Shown one piece after another: positions 44,701-56,630 of a stretch of DNA of 64,000 nucleotides. The first letter of the stretch is position 1. Every line of letters begins with the position of its first letter. The position numbers and the translations under genes are program-made. The notes under the pieces are model-generated. The model was not told where the DNA came from and did no database searches. It worked only from the letters and a program-made list of their open reading frames with translations. Source of the DNA: Portulaca oleracea (taxonomy: Eukaryota > Streptophyta > Magnoliopsida > Caryophyllales > Portulacaceae); NCBI GenBank assembly GCA_029582165.1, contig CM055893.1, positions 24,589,179 to 24,653,178 of the forward strand. Reading direction: 5' to 3'.

Positions 44701-47253
44701 GTTCGTCAATAATAATCTCCTCATGCATGGATGATGAATCAAGAAGGTTGGTGAAGAAGGTAATATCGGTGTCGTCGGTCTCAAATTGGAAAGATTCCAA
44801 TAGACAAGCTTCTAAAGGATCGTCGGAAGTAGACTCAAGTAGATGAGAGTCCTCAATATATTCATCAACAAGGACCTCCATCATATCGATAGCATAACAC
44901 GAGTCCCCATACGAAGGACCTTTCAATGACCCCTCGAGGTTAAAAATGATGTTTTCATCTCCGACATTCAACGACATACTACCATGGTTCACATCGATTA
45001 ATGCTCCTGCCGTAGCAAGAAACGACCTTCCTAAAATGATAGGAATGTTATTGTCTTCCTCTATCTCCAAAATCACAAAATCACATAGAATAAAGAATCG
45101 GCCCACTTGGACTGTAATGTCCTCCAATATTCCCAAAGGTCTTCGCACGGAACGGTCGGCCAATTGGAGATTAATTGTCGTAGGAGTTAGATCGTCGAGA
45201 TTCAACTTCTTGCATATAGAATGAGGCATGACGCTCACATTAGCTCCTAAATCACAAAGAGCACGACCAATCTGCATGTCACCAATGGTACAAGGAATAG
45301 AAAAACTTCTGGGGTTGGCTAACTTCTCCAGTGATTTGTTGTCAATAATAGCACTACAATCCGCCGTCAAGTGGATAGTAGATTTCTCTTGAATTCTCCT
45401 TTTACTTGTGAGAAGCTCCTTCAAATGCTTCTTGAAAGATGGGACTTCGGAAATAGCATCAAGAAATGGAATGTTTACTTGAAGCTTTTTGAGCATCCCG
45501 ATGAACTTTGAAAACTTCGCATCGGATTTGGGCTTTGCTAACCGCTCGGGAAAAGGAACCAGCGGTAGCTTCGGCTTCTCAATGATTTGGATTGGCTCTT
45601 CTTCTATCATTCTTCCTTTCCCTTTTCTTACTTTCTCCATCTCCTCTCTTTCTTTACTAGCTTCTCCCAACTCCTCCACATGAACTTCCTCATCTCCCTC
45701 ACCCAAAACAAACTCACTCTCCCGTTCCTCTATCAAATTCTCTTCTTCCGTGATATCTACCACATCACCCTCTTTATCACCCAAAACATCCTCTTCCACC
45801 ATCCTAGGCCCTTCAATCTCCCTACCACTCCTCAATGTAATAGCATTAAGTTGCCCCTTGGGGTTCGGTTGAGGTTGGCTAGGGAGAGGTTGAGTAGGTT
45901 TCAATTGTTGTGCTATTTGAGCCATTTGTAACTCAAGATTCTTTATGCGTGCTTGGTCCCTATCTTGAGCTAAAGACATCTTATCTTGAGTTAAGGAAAT
46001 CTTTTGTAGGATTTGCTGAAAAGAAAATTCTTGTTGTGATGGTTTGGATACTTGGGAGGTTTGACCATGGTGAGGGTTTTGTTGGTCTTGTGTGATTTGG
46101 TTTGAGAAACCGAGGGGTGGATTATGGTTTTGTGGAGCTTGTTGGTTGTAGGCATAATTCCCACGAGGACGAATATGATTTGAGTTGGGATAGGAAAGGT
46201 TATTGTTAGGATAGAAAGCTTGGACTTGCTCGGCTTGATATTCCTCACACCTTTGAAAAGAATGTGGCCCTCCACAAAAATCACACACAAGAGCTCGGGA
46301 ATCCGGAATAATCATAGGTACCTCTTGAGCTGCCTTTACTTGCCTCGTAGTCTCTTCCAAGGCCTTCTTCTACTGCATCTCTAGAACGGCGTCCATGAGA
46401 AATTTGATAGTAGGATTGCTCTCTAAAGAAGGACCTCCATCTCTACGACTACAGCCGCCTCCCCAATATGGAGAGTTTTGAGATAACTCATAGAGGAACA
46501 CATTTGCTTCTTCCGTCGTCTTCTTGAGGAACATGCCTCCTGAGGCATGATTAATGGATTCACGCAAAGAGCTACTCAGTCCGGAATAAAAGTGATGCAA
46601 TAATAGCCAATCCTCAAGATTGTGGTGTGGACACCTCCGTTGAAGAGACCCTTGAATCTCCCCCACGCTTCAAATAACGACTCATCGGATTCTTGTTAGA
46701 AACTCATGATGGCTTGCCTCAACCTACACGTCTCATCATTGGGGAAAAACCTTTGAAGAAAGTCGCGGCTAAGGGCATCCCATGTAGAATAGGTTCCCGG
46801 CGGACACGTGTTGAGCCACAATAATGCTTTTCCCTTCAAAGTGAGAGGGAAAAACTTCAGCTTCATGTATTCAGCGGTGACTCCATTCATTTGTAGGAAA
46901 CCGATGCGTTGCTCGAACTTGTTGATGTGGTCGATGGGATTTTCATGCTCTCCTCCATGATACAGAGTGTTCTCAAATATCTCCAACAAATATGGTTTGA
47001 ACTCGAATGATGCGTTTGGTGGTAATGCATGTAATATGATGGGATCGCCTCTCGTACCCGACGATGGTAAGGAATATGATGCTAAGGTACGGGGAGGATC
47101 TTGCTCTTCGTCAGACATTGGAATTTCGATCGTCTCTCGCTCCCTTTGTTGTCTTCTTCGTCTAGAGCCGGCGTTAGCTTGGCGAATAATACTTTCCGGG
47201 TTCAGATTTGGTGGAGTTATAGGAGTTTGGCCTTGTCGAGATCGAGTACACAT
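41730..47253 (-). pseudogene. Athila B gag-pol polyprotein, stops and two frameshifts
   Basis: ATG at 47253 (MCTRSRQGQTP). Same domain order as A: gag, zinc finger (CDFCGGPHSFQRC), protease (ALCDLGANVSVMP), reverse transcriptase (FMDDFSIYG), RNase H, zinc-binding HHCC, integrase ([27 protein letters not shown]). Damage: stop at 46696; frameshift near 46670-46690; stop near 46367; frameshift near 44366; stops near 44052, 43206, 42270 and 41808. B retains sense codons at all five positions where A has stops, so the two elements were inactivated independently. Confidence 0.93.
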
Positions 47254-47369
47254 GCACAAAAGGAACAAACAGAAGAGTCAAATTCCCAATAACCAAGGAT
47301 AACAAAATCTCTAGCAAATGAAATGATCTAAACAACCTATAAACAAAAAGCTAAGCTAGGTGCGCTTGC

Positions 47370-47387
47370 TCCCCGGCAACGGCGCCA
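47370..47387 (-). promoter_or_regulatory. Primer-binding site of Athila B
   Basis: Minus-strand TGGCGCCGTTGCCGGGGA, identical to that of A, five bases from the LTR end. Confidence 0.9.
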
Positions 47388-48156
47388 TTTTGTGTAGAGC
47401 GGTTTTTGTAGGACCTTGGTATTGTCGTTCTCTCTCAGGGAGCTAGGGGCCTTGGCTAAAACTAATCGACTCTAGGTAAGGTTTAAGATCATGAGAACAA
47501 ACACAACTATAGTTCAGTCAAATGGGAACTATGGGCGTCGGGAGATTTCGGGACGCAAACGGTGATTAGGAAGAGGGTTTCGCAACTAGAAAGCAACAAA
47601 ATAGTGGAATAAAATGACAATCCCGTTAAAATAAACCCACCGGATTTCCTTTTCCAAGGATAATTCGGATTAACTTCCTACAAGCCCACCACGGACCTGG
47701 AGGGTTAAAGGAACGGGACTCTCTAGTTAGCTCCTATTCACTTTCGTGAATAGAATACTAACTATCCCAATTCCGACCTTCCAACCCAAGTGTTGGATGT
47801 ATTTGGGATCTTTCGTACCCCAAATACATCCTACTTGAGGGAAGAATAGAAGTGGGAAGTTGATTCAACTACGAATTACCTCCTAAGTTGCTAACCCAAT
47901 CTAAATACACCATTCACATGCTTAGATTCTCCCTAACCCATAAGGGTTCTAGCCTCTAATCATCTTATCTAGCATGTTAAACATAATAATAACTTCATTC
48001 ATGCTTCAAATAGAAAGTACCTAGAAATTCCAAGCAACAATAGCAACAATCAACAAACACCAAGTAATCTAATAACAAAAACAGAGATTAAAGAGTAATT
48101 AGATGAACTAAAAAGAGTAAGAGTTAAGAAATGCTCATTAATTTGATGCCGAAAGA

Positions 48157-48550
48157 ACAAAAAATTATTTAGAGGTACCCTAACTTTTGAAGAAACAATT
48201 TTTTGGTACCCTAACTTTCCAAAACTAATTTTGGGGTACCCTAACTTTTAGGATTAGAAATTACTAGGTGAATTTCCGGCGACACTCCGATTGATTCAAA
48301 TCATTTTCGTCCACGAAAACAAAGGGCATTTTCATCCACAAAAACACTTAATCAATTTCCCGCCTAAAACTCACCGTTGAATTCAAATAATTGGCCGAAA
48401 ATTCACCTAATTATTTCTAATTCTAAAAGTTAGGGTACCCCAAAATTAGTTTTTAAAAGTTGGGGTACCAGAAAAATATTTCACCAAAAGTTAGGGTACC
48501 CCTAAGTAATTTTGGGGTACCCTAACTTTTAGGATTAGAAATCCATTAAA
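48157..48550. mobile_element. Foldback element with GGTACCCTAACTTT arms
   Basis: Left arm 48158-48280 contains three GGTACCCTAACTTT blocks; the right arm (about 48380-48510) is the complement (AAAGTTAGGGTACC). An extra copy of the left-arm piece GGGGTACCCTAACTTTTAGG follows at 48513-48540. Compared with the other B LTR (near 36031-36110), about 80-90 bp of LTR were replaced, so this is not a clean insertion and no target duplication is seen. Confidence 0.75.
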
Positions 48551-48788
48551 AATAATAATCCAAGTATGAATTCTCACTAATCACTAAGGAATCAATCTAA
48601 TTGAAAGCTAAAATGTGATAAAAGGTCTCTCTAAACTCTCTAGTCTATCTAATCTCCCTCTAATTGATCTCTCCCAAAATCCTCTGGGCTAAAAGACCTA
48701 AAAACAATATATACAAGCTAAGTTAGTTACTCAAAACTCGTCACTTCATTAAGCAGCAAAATGAGAATCTGCAGGGGATCGTAGGTAC

Positions 48789-48971
48789 TAGGGGTGAGCG
48801 AAAATTTCGGGAATCCCGGTCCCGTCCCGATCCCGGTCAAGTCCCGGTCCCAAAATCTCGTTCCCGGTGGGACCGGGACCGGGACCGGGACTTAAATTAA
48901 AATCCCGGTCAACAACGGGACCGGGAGTGGGACTTAACCTCATTTCCCGATCCCGGTCCCGATTCCCGGTT

Positions 48972-49042
<71 letters not shown>

Positions 49043-49552
49043 TCAATATTAATATTAATAATAATAATAATAATATCAATATTAATATTAATAATAATAA
49101 TAATAATAAATCAAGTGGCTTCATGATGATTGATAAATTTGTTTAATTTAATTTGTGCTCGCTCTTTAGATTTATTTATTTAACACTATTTCGAACTTAG
49201 CATATTTTTTCGGAAAAAAATGTTATGTATTAAATATTGCTTAATTTTAATATGGGAAAAAGTGGCTATGTAAACAAATCGACACTCACATTTGTTAAAT
49301 TAAAGAAAATTTATATAATTTATGTTGATTTTTTATTTAAATAAATTAAAATAATTGGTGAAAAAAAGGAAACCGGGACTAAAAATTTCCCGGTCGATTT
49401 CCCGGTCCCGGTGGGATCGGGAGTGGGAGCAAATCTTTGCTCCCGGTCACAACCGGGAGCGGGAGCGGGAGCAAAAATTTGCTCCCGGTTACAACCGGGA
49501 CCGGGACCGGGACCTCCGAAAAATACCGGGATCCCGGTCCCGCTCACCCCTA
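48789..49552. mobile_element. hAT-type MITE (764 bp) with 8-bp TSD
   Basis: TIRs TAGGGGTGAGCG / CGCTCACCCCTA. Perfect 8-bp duplication GTAGGTAC (48781-48788, 49553-49560). The partner LTR has the unoccupied site (GACTGTAGGTACGGTCTATG at 36330-36349). Subterminal regions are packed with CCCGGTCCCG / GGGACC repeats, the centre is AT-rich with a (TAA)n run, and there is no transposase. Mobilisation would need a hAT transposase elsewhere. Confidence 0.95.
48979..49108. repeat. (TAA)n microsatellite inside the hAT MITE
   Basis: About 40 TAA units with interspersed ATCAATATTAATATT. The Leu/Ile-rich frame on the minus strand is an artefact of this run. Confidence 0.95.
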
Positions 49553-50159
49553 GTAGGTACGGTCTATGAGACCGTGGCTACGGTCCTGCGTAACTCCTCC
49601 AGATTTCTCTCTTCTTCGCAGCACCGTAGGCGCGGTGTGACATGACCGTGGGTGCGGTATGGCGATTTAGGTCAGGTGAGATTTCTCTCCTTCGCATCGT
49701 CGTGGGTGTGGTCCCCTGAGACCATGGGTACGGTCTCACTCGGGCACTTCACCTGCTGCTCATCTCTTGCACCCACCATAGCTGCGGTGTCCTGAGACCG
49801 TGGGTACGGTCAAGCTTGGTCACTTCACCTCCTTGTCATGCCTTACATCCACCGTGGGTGCGGTCATCAGGACCGTAGGTACGGTCAGGCTCGGCCAACT
49901 TGATTCAGCAAAGTCTAACTTTTTATCCTCATGACGTGTCCGGCCTTCCCGCGTCCTTTGCCTTTGCCTTGACCATGACCTGGGAAATCTCGGGATTCCT
50001 AAAGTAGCTACAAAATGGCCGTTTTTACCATGTTTTGAGTAAAAACTTTGGAATCTACAAAATAACCAAAAACGTATTAAAAGTTATTAAATTAATCCAC
50101 GAAACGAGTCAAAAGCCTAGGATTTAGGTGGTATTTAGACATAAAATTGGGTCTAAACA

Positions 50160-50689
50160 GTGGGGTAGGATTTAAATAGACGGTTGTGAGGGGAAAGAGA
50201 GAGTCGGTTTTTGGGAGGAGGGATTTAATTAAGGCGAAGAGGGAAGGATGAGTTTTCGAAAAAGGAAGGGAGAGAATTGATGGGAAGTGGCGAGATTAAT
50301 GATGATTTGACGTTGATATGGAGGGAGGGGACAAAAGATTTTCAAAAGATTTTTATTAAAAGGGAAGGGTTTCGTGAAATGAAATGAATTTATTATGGAA
50401 AAAACTTGAATGAGAATATCTCCCTTTTGAAAAATTTTGAAAAACCGAGTAACTCAGAGAAGTTATGGAGAAAACTGTCCAAGTGACTTAACTGCCAAGG
50501 TTTGATATAAGGCTGCTCAACGTGGTTCCAGGACAAGATTGTCAACGTCCTTATGAGCAGATTGAGTCAAAGTAATAATACCTGGGGGTGGAGGCCCTTG
50601 CCCCCCCCCCCCCTGAGGAGTGCACTCTAACTCCCCCTCAACTGGTCATCAGGTTGAAGCATACCAAGCTCTCTTCTGTTAGTGATGAA
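50160..50689 (-). other. D element, region between pol and the extra ORF
   Basis: Non-coding. It contains a run of about 14 C (50600-50613), GA-rich DNA at 50190-50300 and a CTATTTAAAT box (minus) near 50173-50182, upstream of the ORF at 21168. It is contiguous with 21241 before the B insertion. Confidence 0.6.
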
Positions 50690-53600
50690 TTATTCCGTAG
50701 AAAGGGCCTTGCTGAAGATGTCTGCTAGTTGTTGTTGAGTGGGAACAAAGTCCAATGTGATATGTCCTTTGTCTACGTGATCTCTTATAAAATGGTGTCG
50801 CACGTCAATGTGCTTGGTGCGGGAGTGCTGGACCGGATTCTTTGTGATCTGAATGGCACTCTTGTTATCACACTTGATTGGAATATTTGAGAGTTCAACT
50901 ACAAGGTCCTTCATATGTTGCTTGATCCACAGTGTTTAATTGAGCGCAACATGCACCAGCTGCGATGTATTCAGCTTCTGCTGTGGACAGGGCAACTGCA
51001 TTTTGCTTCTTTGATTGCCAGGATACTAAAGATAATCCCAGCATTTGGCACCCTCTAGAGGTGCTTTTCCGATCGATTCTAGATCCAGCAAAGTCAACAT
51101 CTGTATACCCAACGAGGTAAAGGGAGTTGTTTCTAGGATACCATAGGCCAAGGTCCTTGGTACCTACAAGATATCTCAATCCTTTTGACAGCAATCAAGT
51201 GAGTTTCTTTAGGACCACTTTGAAACCGAGCACATAAACAAACACTAAACATGATATCTGGGCGACTTGCGGTTAAATAAAGGAGAGATCTAATGATACC
51301 TCGATAATGTTTTTTAGGAATGACCTTATCATTTTCATCCTTATCCAGTTTAAGTGTAGAGGACATTGGTGTGCTACAGTGTTTAGCATTCTCAAGACCA
51401 TATTTCTTTAAGAGTTCTTTGACATACTTACTTTGATTAAGAAAGATTCCATCATCATGTTGTTTGATTTGTAAGCCCAGAAACAAGCTTAGTTCTCCTA
51501 CTAGGCTGATCTCAAACTCCTTGCTCATGAGGTCAGAGAAGTCCTTTACCAGATTTTCATTAGTAGCACCAAATATAATATCATCTACATAAACTTGAAT
51601 TATAACTGAATCTTGACTTGAGGTTTTGATGAACAGTGTTTTGTCTATGAGACCTCTTTTGAATCCATTTCTTAGGAGAAAGGAGCTTAGTCTCTCATAC
51701 CAAGCTCTGGGAGCTTGCTTGAGCCCATAAAGGGCCTTCTGTAGCTTGTAGACATGAGTGTCCGAATTTTCTTGTTCAAATCCTTGAGGTTGTTCAACAT
51801 AAACTTCTTCTTTTAGATGTCCATTTAGGAAAGCACTCTTGACATCCATTTGATACAACTTCATGTGGGCGGATGAGGCATAGGTTAGAAGTATCCGCAT
51901 GGCCTCTAGTCTGGCAACTGGGGAAAAGGTTTCTTCATAGTCAATGCCTTCTTCTTGGTTGTATCCTTTGGCGACTAATTTGGCCTTGTTTCTTATAATA
52001 GTGCCATGTTCATCTAGTTTGTTGCAAAAAACCCATTTCACACCAATGACAGGATGGTGCTTTGGTCGTGGGACAAGCTTCTAGACTTCATTTCTTTCAA
52101 ACTGATTTAGCTCTTCTTGCATGGAAAGGATCCAATTGCTGTCATTTAGGGCTTCTTCAGGTCCCTTTGGTTCAATCTGTAAAACAAATGCTTGAAAGGC
52201 ACAAAAGTTTCTAAGAGAGAGACGAGTTCTAATACATGTGTCCAGACCTGAAAGAAGATTATTGGCTGGATGGGCAGGCTTGAGCCTGAAGGCCCTCGAG
52301 GTATCCTCAGAGTTTCTTGATATTGTTTCAACAGCATTTGGAGGATTTTCTTCTTGTGAAGGTCCTTGTTCTTCATTGAATCCTGCCTCCTGTTCTGAAT
52401 CTGGTTGTGCAGATGTTTCTGGTTCATTTCCTGGAGGCGGTTCTTCTGTTTATAAAGGAGGACCTTGCTGAAAGATGCGGGGGGGGTGTCCTCATCTTCA
52501 TCTTCTTGATGGATTTGGAACTTTATGGAGGACAATTCTGTAGTGGTGGTGGGAGATTCATCAAAGACAACATGAATTGATTCTTCCACCCTTTTGGATG
52601 CTTTTATATAGACTCTATACGCCTTACTGGACAAGGAGTATCCAACGAGGATTCCTTCTTCACTTCTCGATTCAAACTTGCTCAGAGCCTTTTTGCCATT
52701 GTGGTGTACGAAACATTTGCATCCAATAGCCTTGAGGTAAGCTACATTAGGCGTCTTGCCTTTGAATAGCTCATATGGTGTTTTCTTCATGAAGGACCTT
52801 ATGGTACATCTGTTGAGAATGTAGTTTGAGGCATTTATGATCTCAGCCCAAAGAAAGAGGGGAAAACCATTCTCACAGATGATTGTTCTTTCCATGTTCT
52901 CGAGTGTCCTGTTCTTTTTTTCAACTACACCATTTTGTTGAGGTGCCGTTGGAGCAGAGAAATTATGTGTGACACCTTCTTGATCACAGAATTTTCCAAA
53001 TTGGTCTTGATTGTCAAATTCTCTTCCATGATTTGTTCTTATTGAAACTAGGTTGAGGCCTGTAAGGACCTTGAGTTGTCTGTACAACTTTTCGAACTCA
53101 GGAAATGCCTCTATCTTATCCTTCAAGAAACAAACCCAAGTGAATCTTGAAAAAACATCAAGAATGACTAGTATGTATGAACATCCTCCTAGACTCTTGT
53201 AGGGTATTGGTCCACAAAGGTCCATATGCAATAGTTCTAGACACCTAGAGGTGACCACTTGAGTCAGGGGTTTGAAGGAGGTTCTGGTCTATTTTCCTCA
53301 AGTGCATGCTTCACATACTTTGTCATGAATGAATTTTTGTGATGGTAGTCCTCTAACTAACCCTAGGTGTTTCAGTTTCTGAAGGGTTTCATGCTGACAT
53401 GTCCTAGTCTTCGGTGCCATAGCCATGACTCATCTGATGCAACTCTAAGACATGTAAGGTCATTGGTCACATGGTCACTAAGGTCAATAACATACACATT
53501 ATTCATCCAATAACCTTTAAGAACTATCTCATGTGACTCTTTTTCAACAACACAGGAATTTTTACTAAACCACACTTTGTAACCTCTATCACAAAAGTGA

Positions 53601-55408
53601 GAAATGCTTAAAAGATTGTACTCTAAACCTTCTACAAAATATACATCATTTATACAATTTGTTACCAACCTTGCCGACTCCAAGGATCCTTCCTTGGCTT
53701 TGGTCTCCAAATGTTACCTTTCCACTCTTGTTGTCCTTGAGTACCCTGAATTTGGTTGGATCTCCAGTCATGTGTCTCGAGCATCCGCTGTCTAAATACC
53801 AGAGGTCGTTGTGAGCCCTGAGACATACCTGCACCGAAGGACATTATACCTTTCTTTGGACTAGGCCTTTTGAGTGAAGGTTCTGTGTCTTTAGTGATTG
53901 GTTGTCTGTCAGGTTTCTTTGGTACACACTTGGTTTTGATCTTTGGTTTGGCTTTTGGTCCACTGGTCGGTTTGTGTAAGGGCATTGATTTGACTCTTTG
54001 TGAATCAGGTTTATTTGTGAAGGTTTTATTCTTGGAGTGAAGGATGGAATGAACTTGGTTCATTTCTTGGTTGAGAATGAGGTTCAGCTCTTTTCGATTT
54101 TGATGCATTTCATTTCTTAGACTGATGTTGTCTGTGGTGAGGTTTTGGATTATCTCATGTTGAGTTGCTATAGTCTTGGTGTTTGTTTCAGGAATTCTAA
54201 TGAGATAGCGAATTTTGTCGGAAAGGGTTGCAATGTAATCAAACCGAGTAAGCAATCTTTGTTTTTAAGTTTTTTCATTGCATTTAAGGAATATGCTTGT
54301 AAATACCTCATCATCATTGCTTGTTTTTGCTTCACCAAGGTCCTTTGCCATGAGACATAAATTTGCAATTTCATCAGAATCACTTTCACTTTCACTGTTG
54401 TCGCTATCACTCCAAGTGGCAACCATAGCTTTCCTGTTGAATCTCTTTCCTCTAGAATCTCTTTGCTCCTTAGCTCTCTTTACGTGAGTACATTCTCTCA
54501 CTAGATGATCTATTACACCACAAGAAAAACATCTCTTTTCATTTTCATCTTTAATAGGAGCTTTACCTTTGGGTGATAGCCTTTTGGAGGATGATTCTTT
54601 CAAGTAGCCTCGAAATCTTGGATTTCTTCTATATAACCGTTTGAAGCCTTTGGCTAGCATGGCCATAGTTTCTTCATTGTCATCTTCTGATTCTTCCTCT
54701 GTTTCTTTTGTGCTTTTGAGAGCAATCTCCGTTGTTTGGCTTCCTTTAGATAAACGTTTCTCATGTGCAAGGAGCTTGCCAATCAACTCTTCAAGCTTCA
54801 AGGTTTCTAGATCTTGTGCTTCTTCTATAGTTATCACCTTTGGTCCCCATTTATGTCTGGGTAGACACTGAAGGACCTTGTTCACATGTTCTTCATTGGA
54901 GTAAGTTTTTTCCAAGAGACTTGAGGTGATTGATTATTGCACTGAATCTTTTGAACATCGACTCAATGGATTCATTTTCATCCATCTTGAAGCTTTCATA
55001 CTTCTAAACCAGTATATTGATCTTAGTCTTTTTGACTTGATTTGTTCCTTCATAGGTAGTGACCAAGTAATCCCATATCTGCTTAGCTGTATCAAGAGTA
55101 GACACTCTTTCAAATTCGTTAGAATTAAGACTGCACATTAAATGATAATGAGCATCAGTATTTTTCTTTGCTTTCTCTTTTTCATGATTTGTATACTCTG
55201 ATCTTTCATTATCAACTTGTGTTCCTTCTGCAGTCGTCTTTTGAGGAGTAGGATAATTTCCTTTGTTGACAATGTCCCAAATGTCCTCCTCTTGATTTCT
55301 CAAGAATATCTCCATTTGTTGACAATGTCCCAAATGTCCTCCTGTCAGCAAAGGTGATCTGTTCCATGAACGTCCTTGACTTAAGACACCCATATTATGA
55401 TCTCCCAT
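50690..55408 (-). pseudogene. SIRE-like Ty1/copia gag-pol of element D, many frameshifts
   Basis: Minus strand, from an ATG near 55408. Order: gag with a zinc knuckle CFSCGVIDHLVREC (about 54500); protease WYLDSGCSRHMTG (about 53805); pre-integrase zinc site (SWLWHRRLGHVS); integrase core (MDLCGPIPYKS, then IRTNHGREF, then VVEKKNRTL); reverse transcriptase with [12 protein letters not shown]; RNase H (GYTDVDFAGS ... ALSTAEAEYIAA ... CDNKSAIQI). Integrase before RT defines the copia order. The usual second catalytic Asp of integrase (normally RSDHG) reads Asn here. At least six frame changes and several stops occur. An imperfect duplication of about 50 bp (GACAATGTCCCAAATGTCCT, 55269 and 55319) alters the gag start. 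Confidence 0.92.
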
Positions 55409-55450
55409 GATATTTGCCACAGAGTAGTTAGTCTCTGAATCTTCAGTAGA

Positions 55451-55468
55451 CCAGGCTCTGATACCAAT
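55451..55468 (-). promoter_or_regulatory. Primer-binding site of copia element D
   Basis: Minus-strand ATTGGTATCAGAGCCTGG, the initiator-Met tRNA site of plant Ty1/copia elements, directly after the LTR end TTTTTTCA. Confidence 0.9.
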
Positions 55469-56394
55469 TGAAAAAACCCTAGAGCGGGGGTGAATAGGGT
55501 TATGAAACTTTCTATAAAAAGGATCACTAGTAAAGGACGTTAGGGTCTTAATCTGTTGAGATTAAGATTCAAAATAATTCGATAAGAAGCTTCAAAATAA
55601 AGGACAATAAGTAAGAACTAAATAACCTCCTTTATTTTAATAAAATAGAATGCGATTAGGACAACCTAAGGTAAACGTCCTTAGGTTTATAGAGAGCCAA
55701 ATGCCTTGCAGAGGACGCTTCAAAGTTTTCTGGAAAAACACCCACCAAACACACGTTTGGTGTAATCACCAATCGATCCTAAGTCCTTCTAGGAATCGAT
55801 TACAAGAGTCTAAAACAAAACCTAATTCCGTTAAGGATTTGAATTCACTCAATCGAATCTCACACTCAACACTTTTTCTCTCTACTCGAAGAGAGAACTT
55901 CAATCAAAACACAGAACACACTTTCTCTGTTTTGAACACTCGATTGCTTCCGTGGAATCGTTGGTTTTCTTCGATCAATATGTCATCTTCTTATAGTTGT
56001 CGAGTTCGCAAAATCAGTGCAGTGCCATTGGAAATCTCCAGATACTTTCTTTCTTCGTGCTTTGTTCTTCCTTCCAAGTTTGCCTTGATTTGCTTTCCTT
56101 TCTGTGAGTCTTCCGGAAGTTGCGGTCGCTTCTTTCCCTTAATTCTTTGATTGATTGTTTCCTACAATTCAGGCAATAACAATCAATTAGTCTGGTTAGA
56201 AAAAGGATAGAAAACAGATTTGCAATCTCCGGAGAAACTTCCCTGTTCTTTATCTTTCACTTCAAAACCTAGTGCTTCCTTTGAATATCCTTGCTTTTGT
56301 TACGGGGCTTCCTTGAATGTCCTTGCTGCTTGTTAAGGCCAATGGCCTTTTCCCTACTATCACAAATGTCTTTTGCGTAAAGAGAGTTTCTACA
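55469..56394 (-). repeat. 5' LTR of copia element D (926 bp)
   Basis: On the minus strand TGTAGAAACTCTC to GGGTTTTTTCA. Flanked at 56395-56399 by TGTAG (CTACA on the minus strand). Fragments of the partner LTR are at 19830-20476 and 17902-18003 in opposite orientation. Confidence 0.88.
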
Positions 56395-56630
56395 TGTAGG
56401 TAAGACGCATCAATTATCTTCTCTTCTAATTTCCCATGTGAACCTAATTGAGGTGCGACCATTCGTCAATGTAGAGTCAATAGTTGACTACATTCTTCTA
56501 CAAGTCACCCCTTGCTATTTTTCAATCGTTGGTGTGTTCGCATGTTTACCAATGATTTTCTTTTTTCACTTTTTTTTTTTTGGTGATTTGTTGTCTTTTG
56601 GCTAGGTATCAAGATCCGATGCCACTATCC

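Larger units (their letters stand above)
21242..50159 (-). mobile_element. Athila element B (minus strand), hosting element A
   Basis: LTR ends TGTTTAGACCC (minus) and CCGCTCTACA. The 5-bp duplication GTGGG is perfect (21237-21241 and 50160-50164). Contents in element order: 5' LTR 50159-47393, PBS 47387-47370, gag-pol 47253-41730, spacer with dyad array, env-position ORF 40554-39183, 3' UTR, PPT 36976-36942, and 3' LTR 36941-35463 plus 21486-21242, split by element A. It is older than A: it carries A, a hAT MITE and a foldback, and its genes have frameshifts as well as stops. Confidence 0.9.
47393..50159 (-). repeat. 5' LTR of Athila B, with two inserted elements
   Basis: Same LTR as 21242-21486 plus 35463-36941 but expanded by a foldback (48157-48550) and a hAT MITE (48789-49552). 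Paired dyads remain at about 49553-49886. It is flanked by GTGGG at 50160. Confidence 0.92.

Noticed and set aside
48909..49124. Leu/Ile-rich ORF suggesting a membrane protein
   Set aside because: It is the translation of the (TAA)n run inside the hAT MITE.
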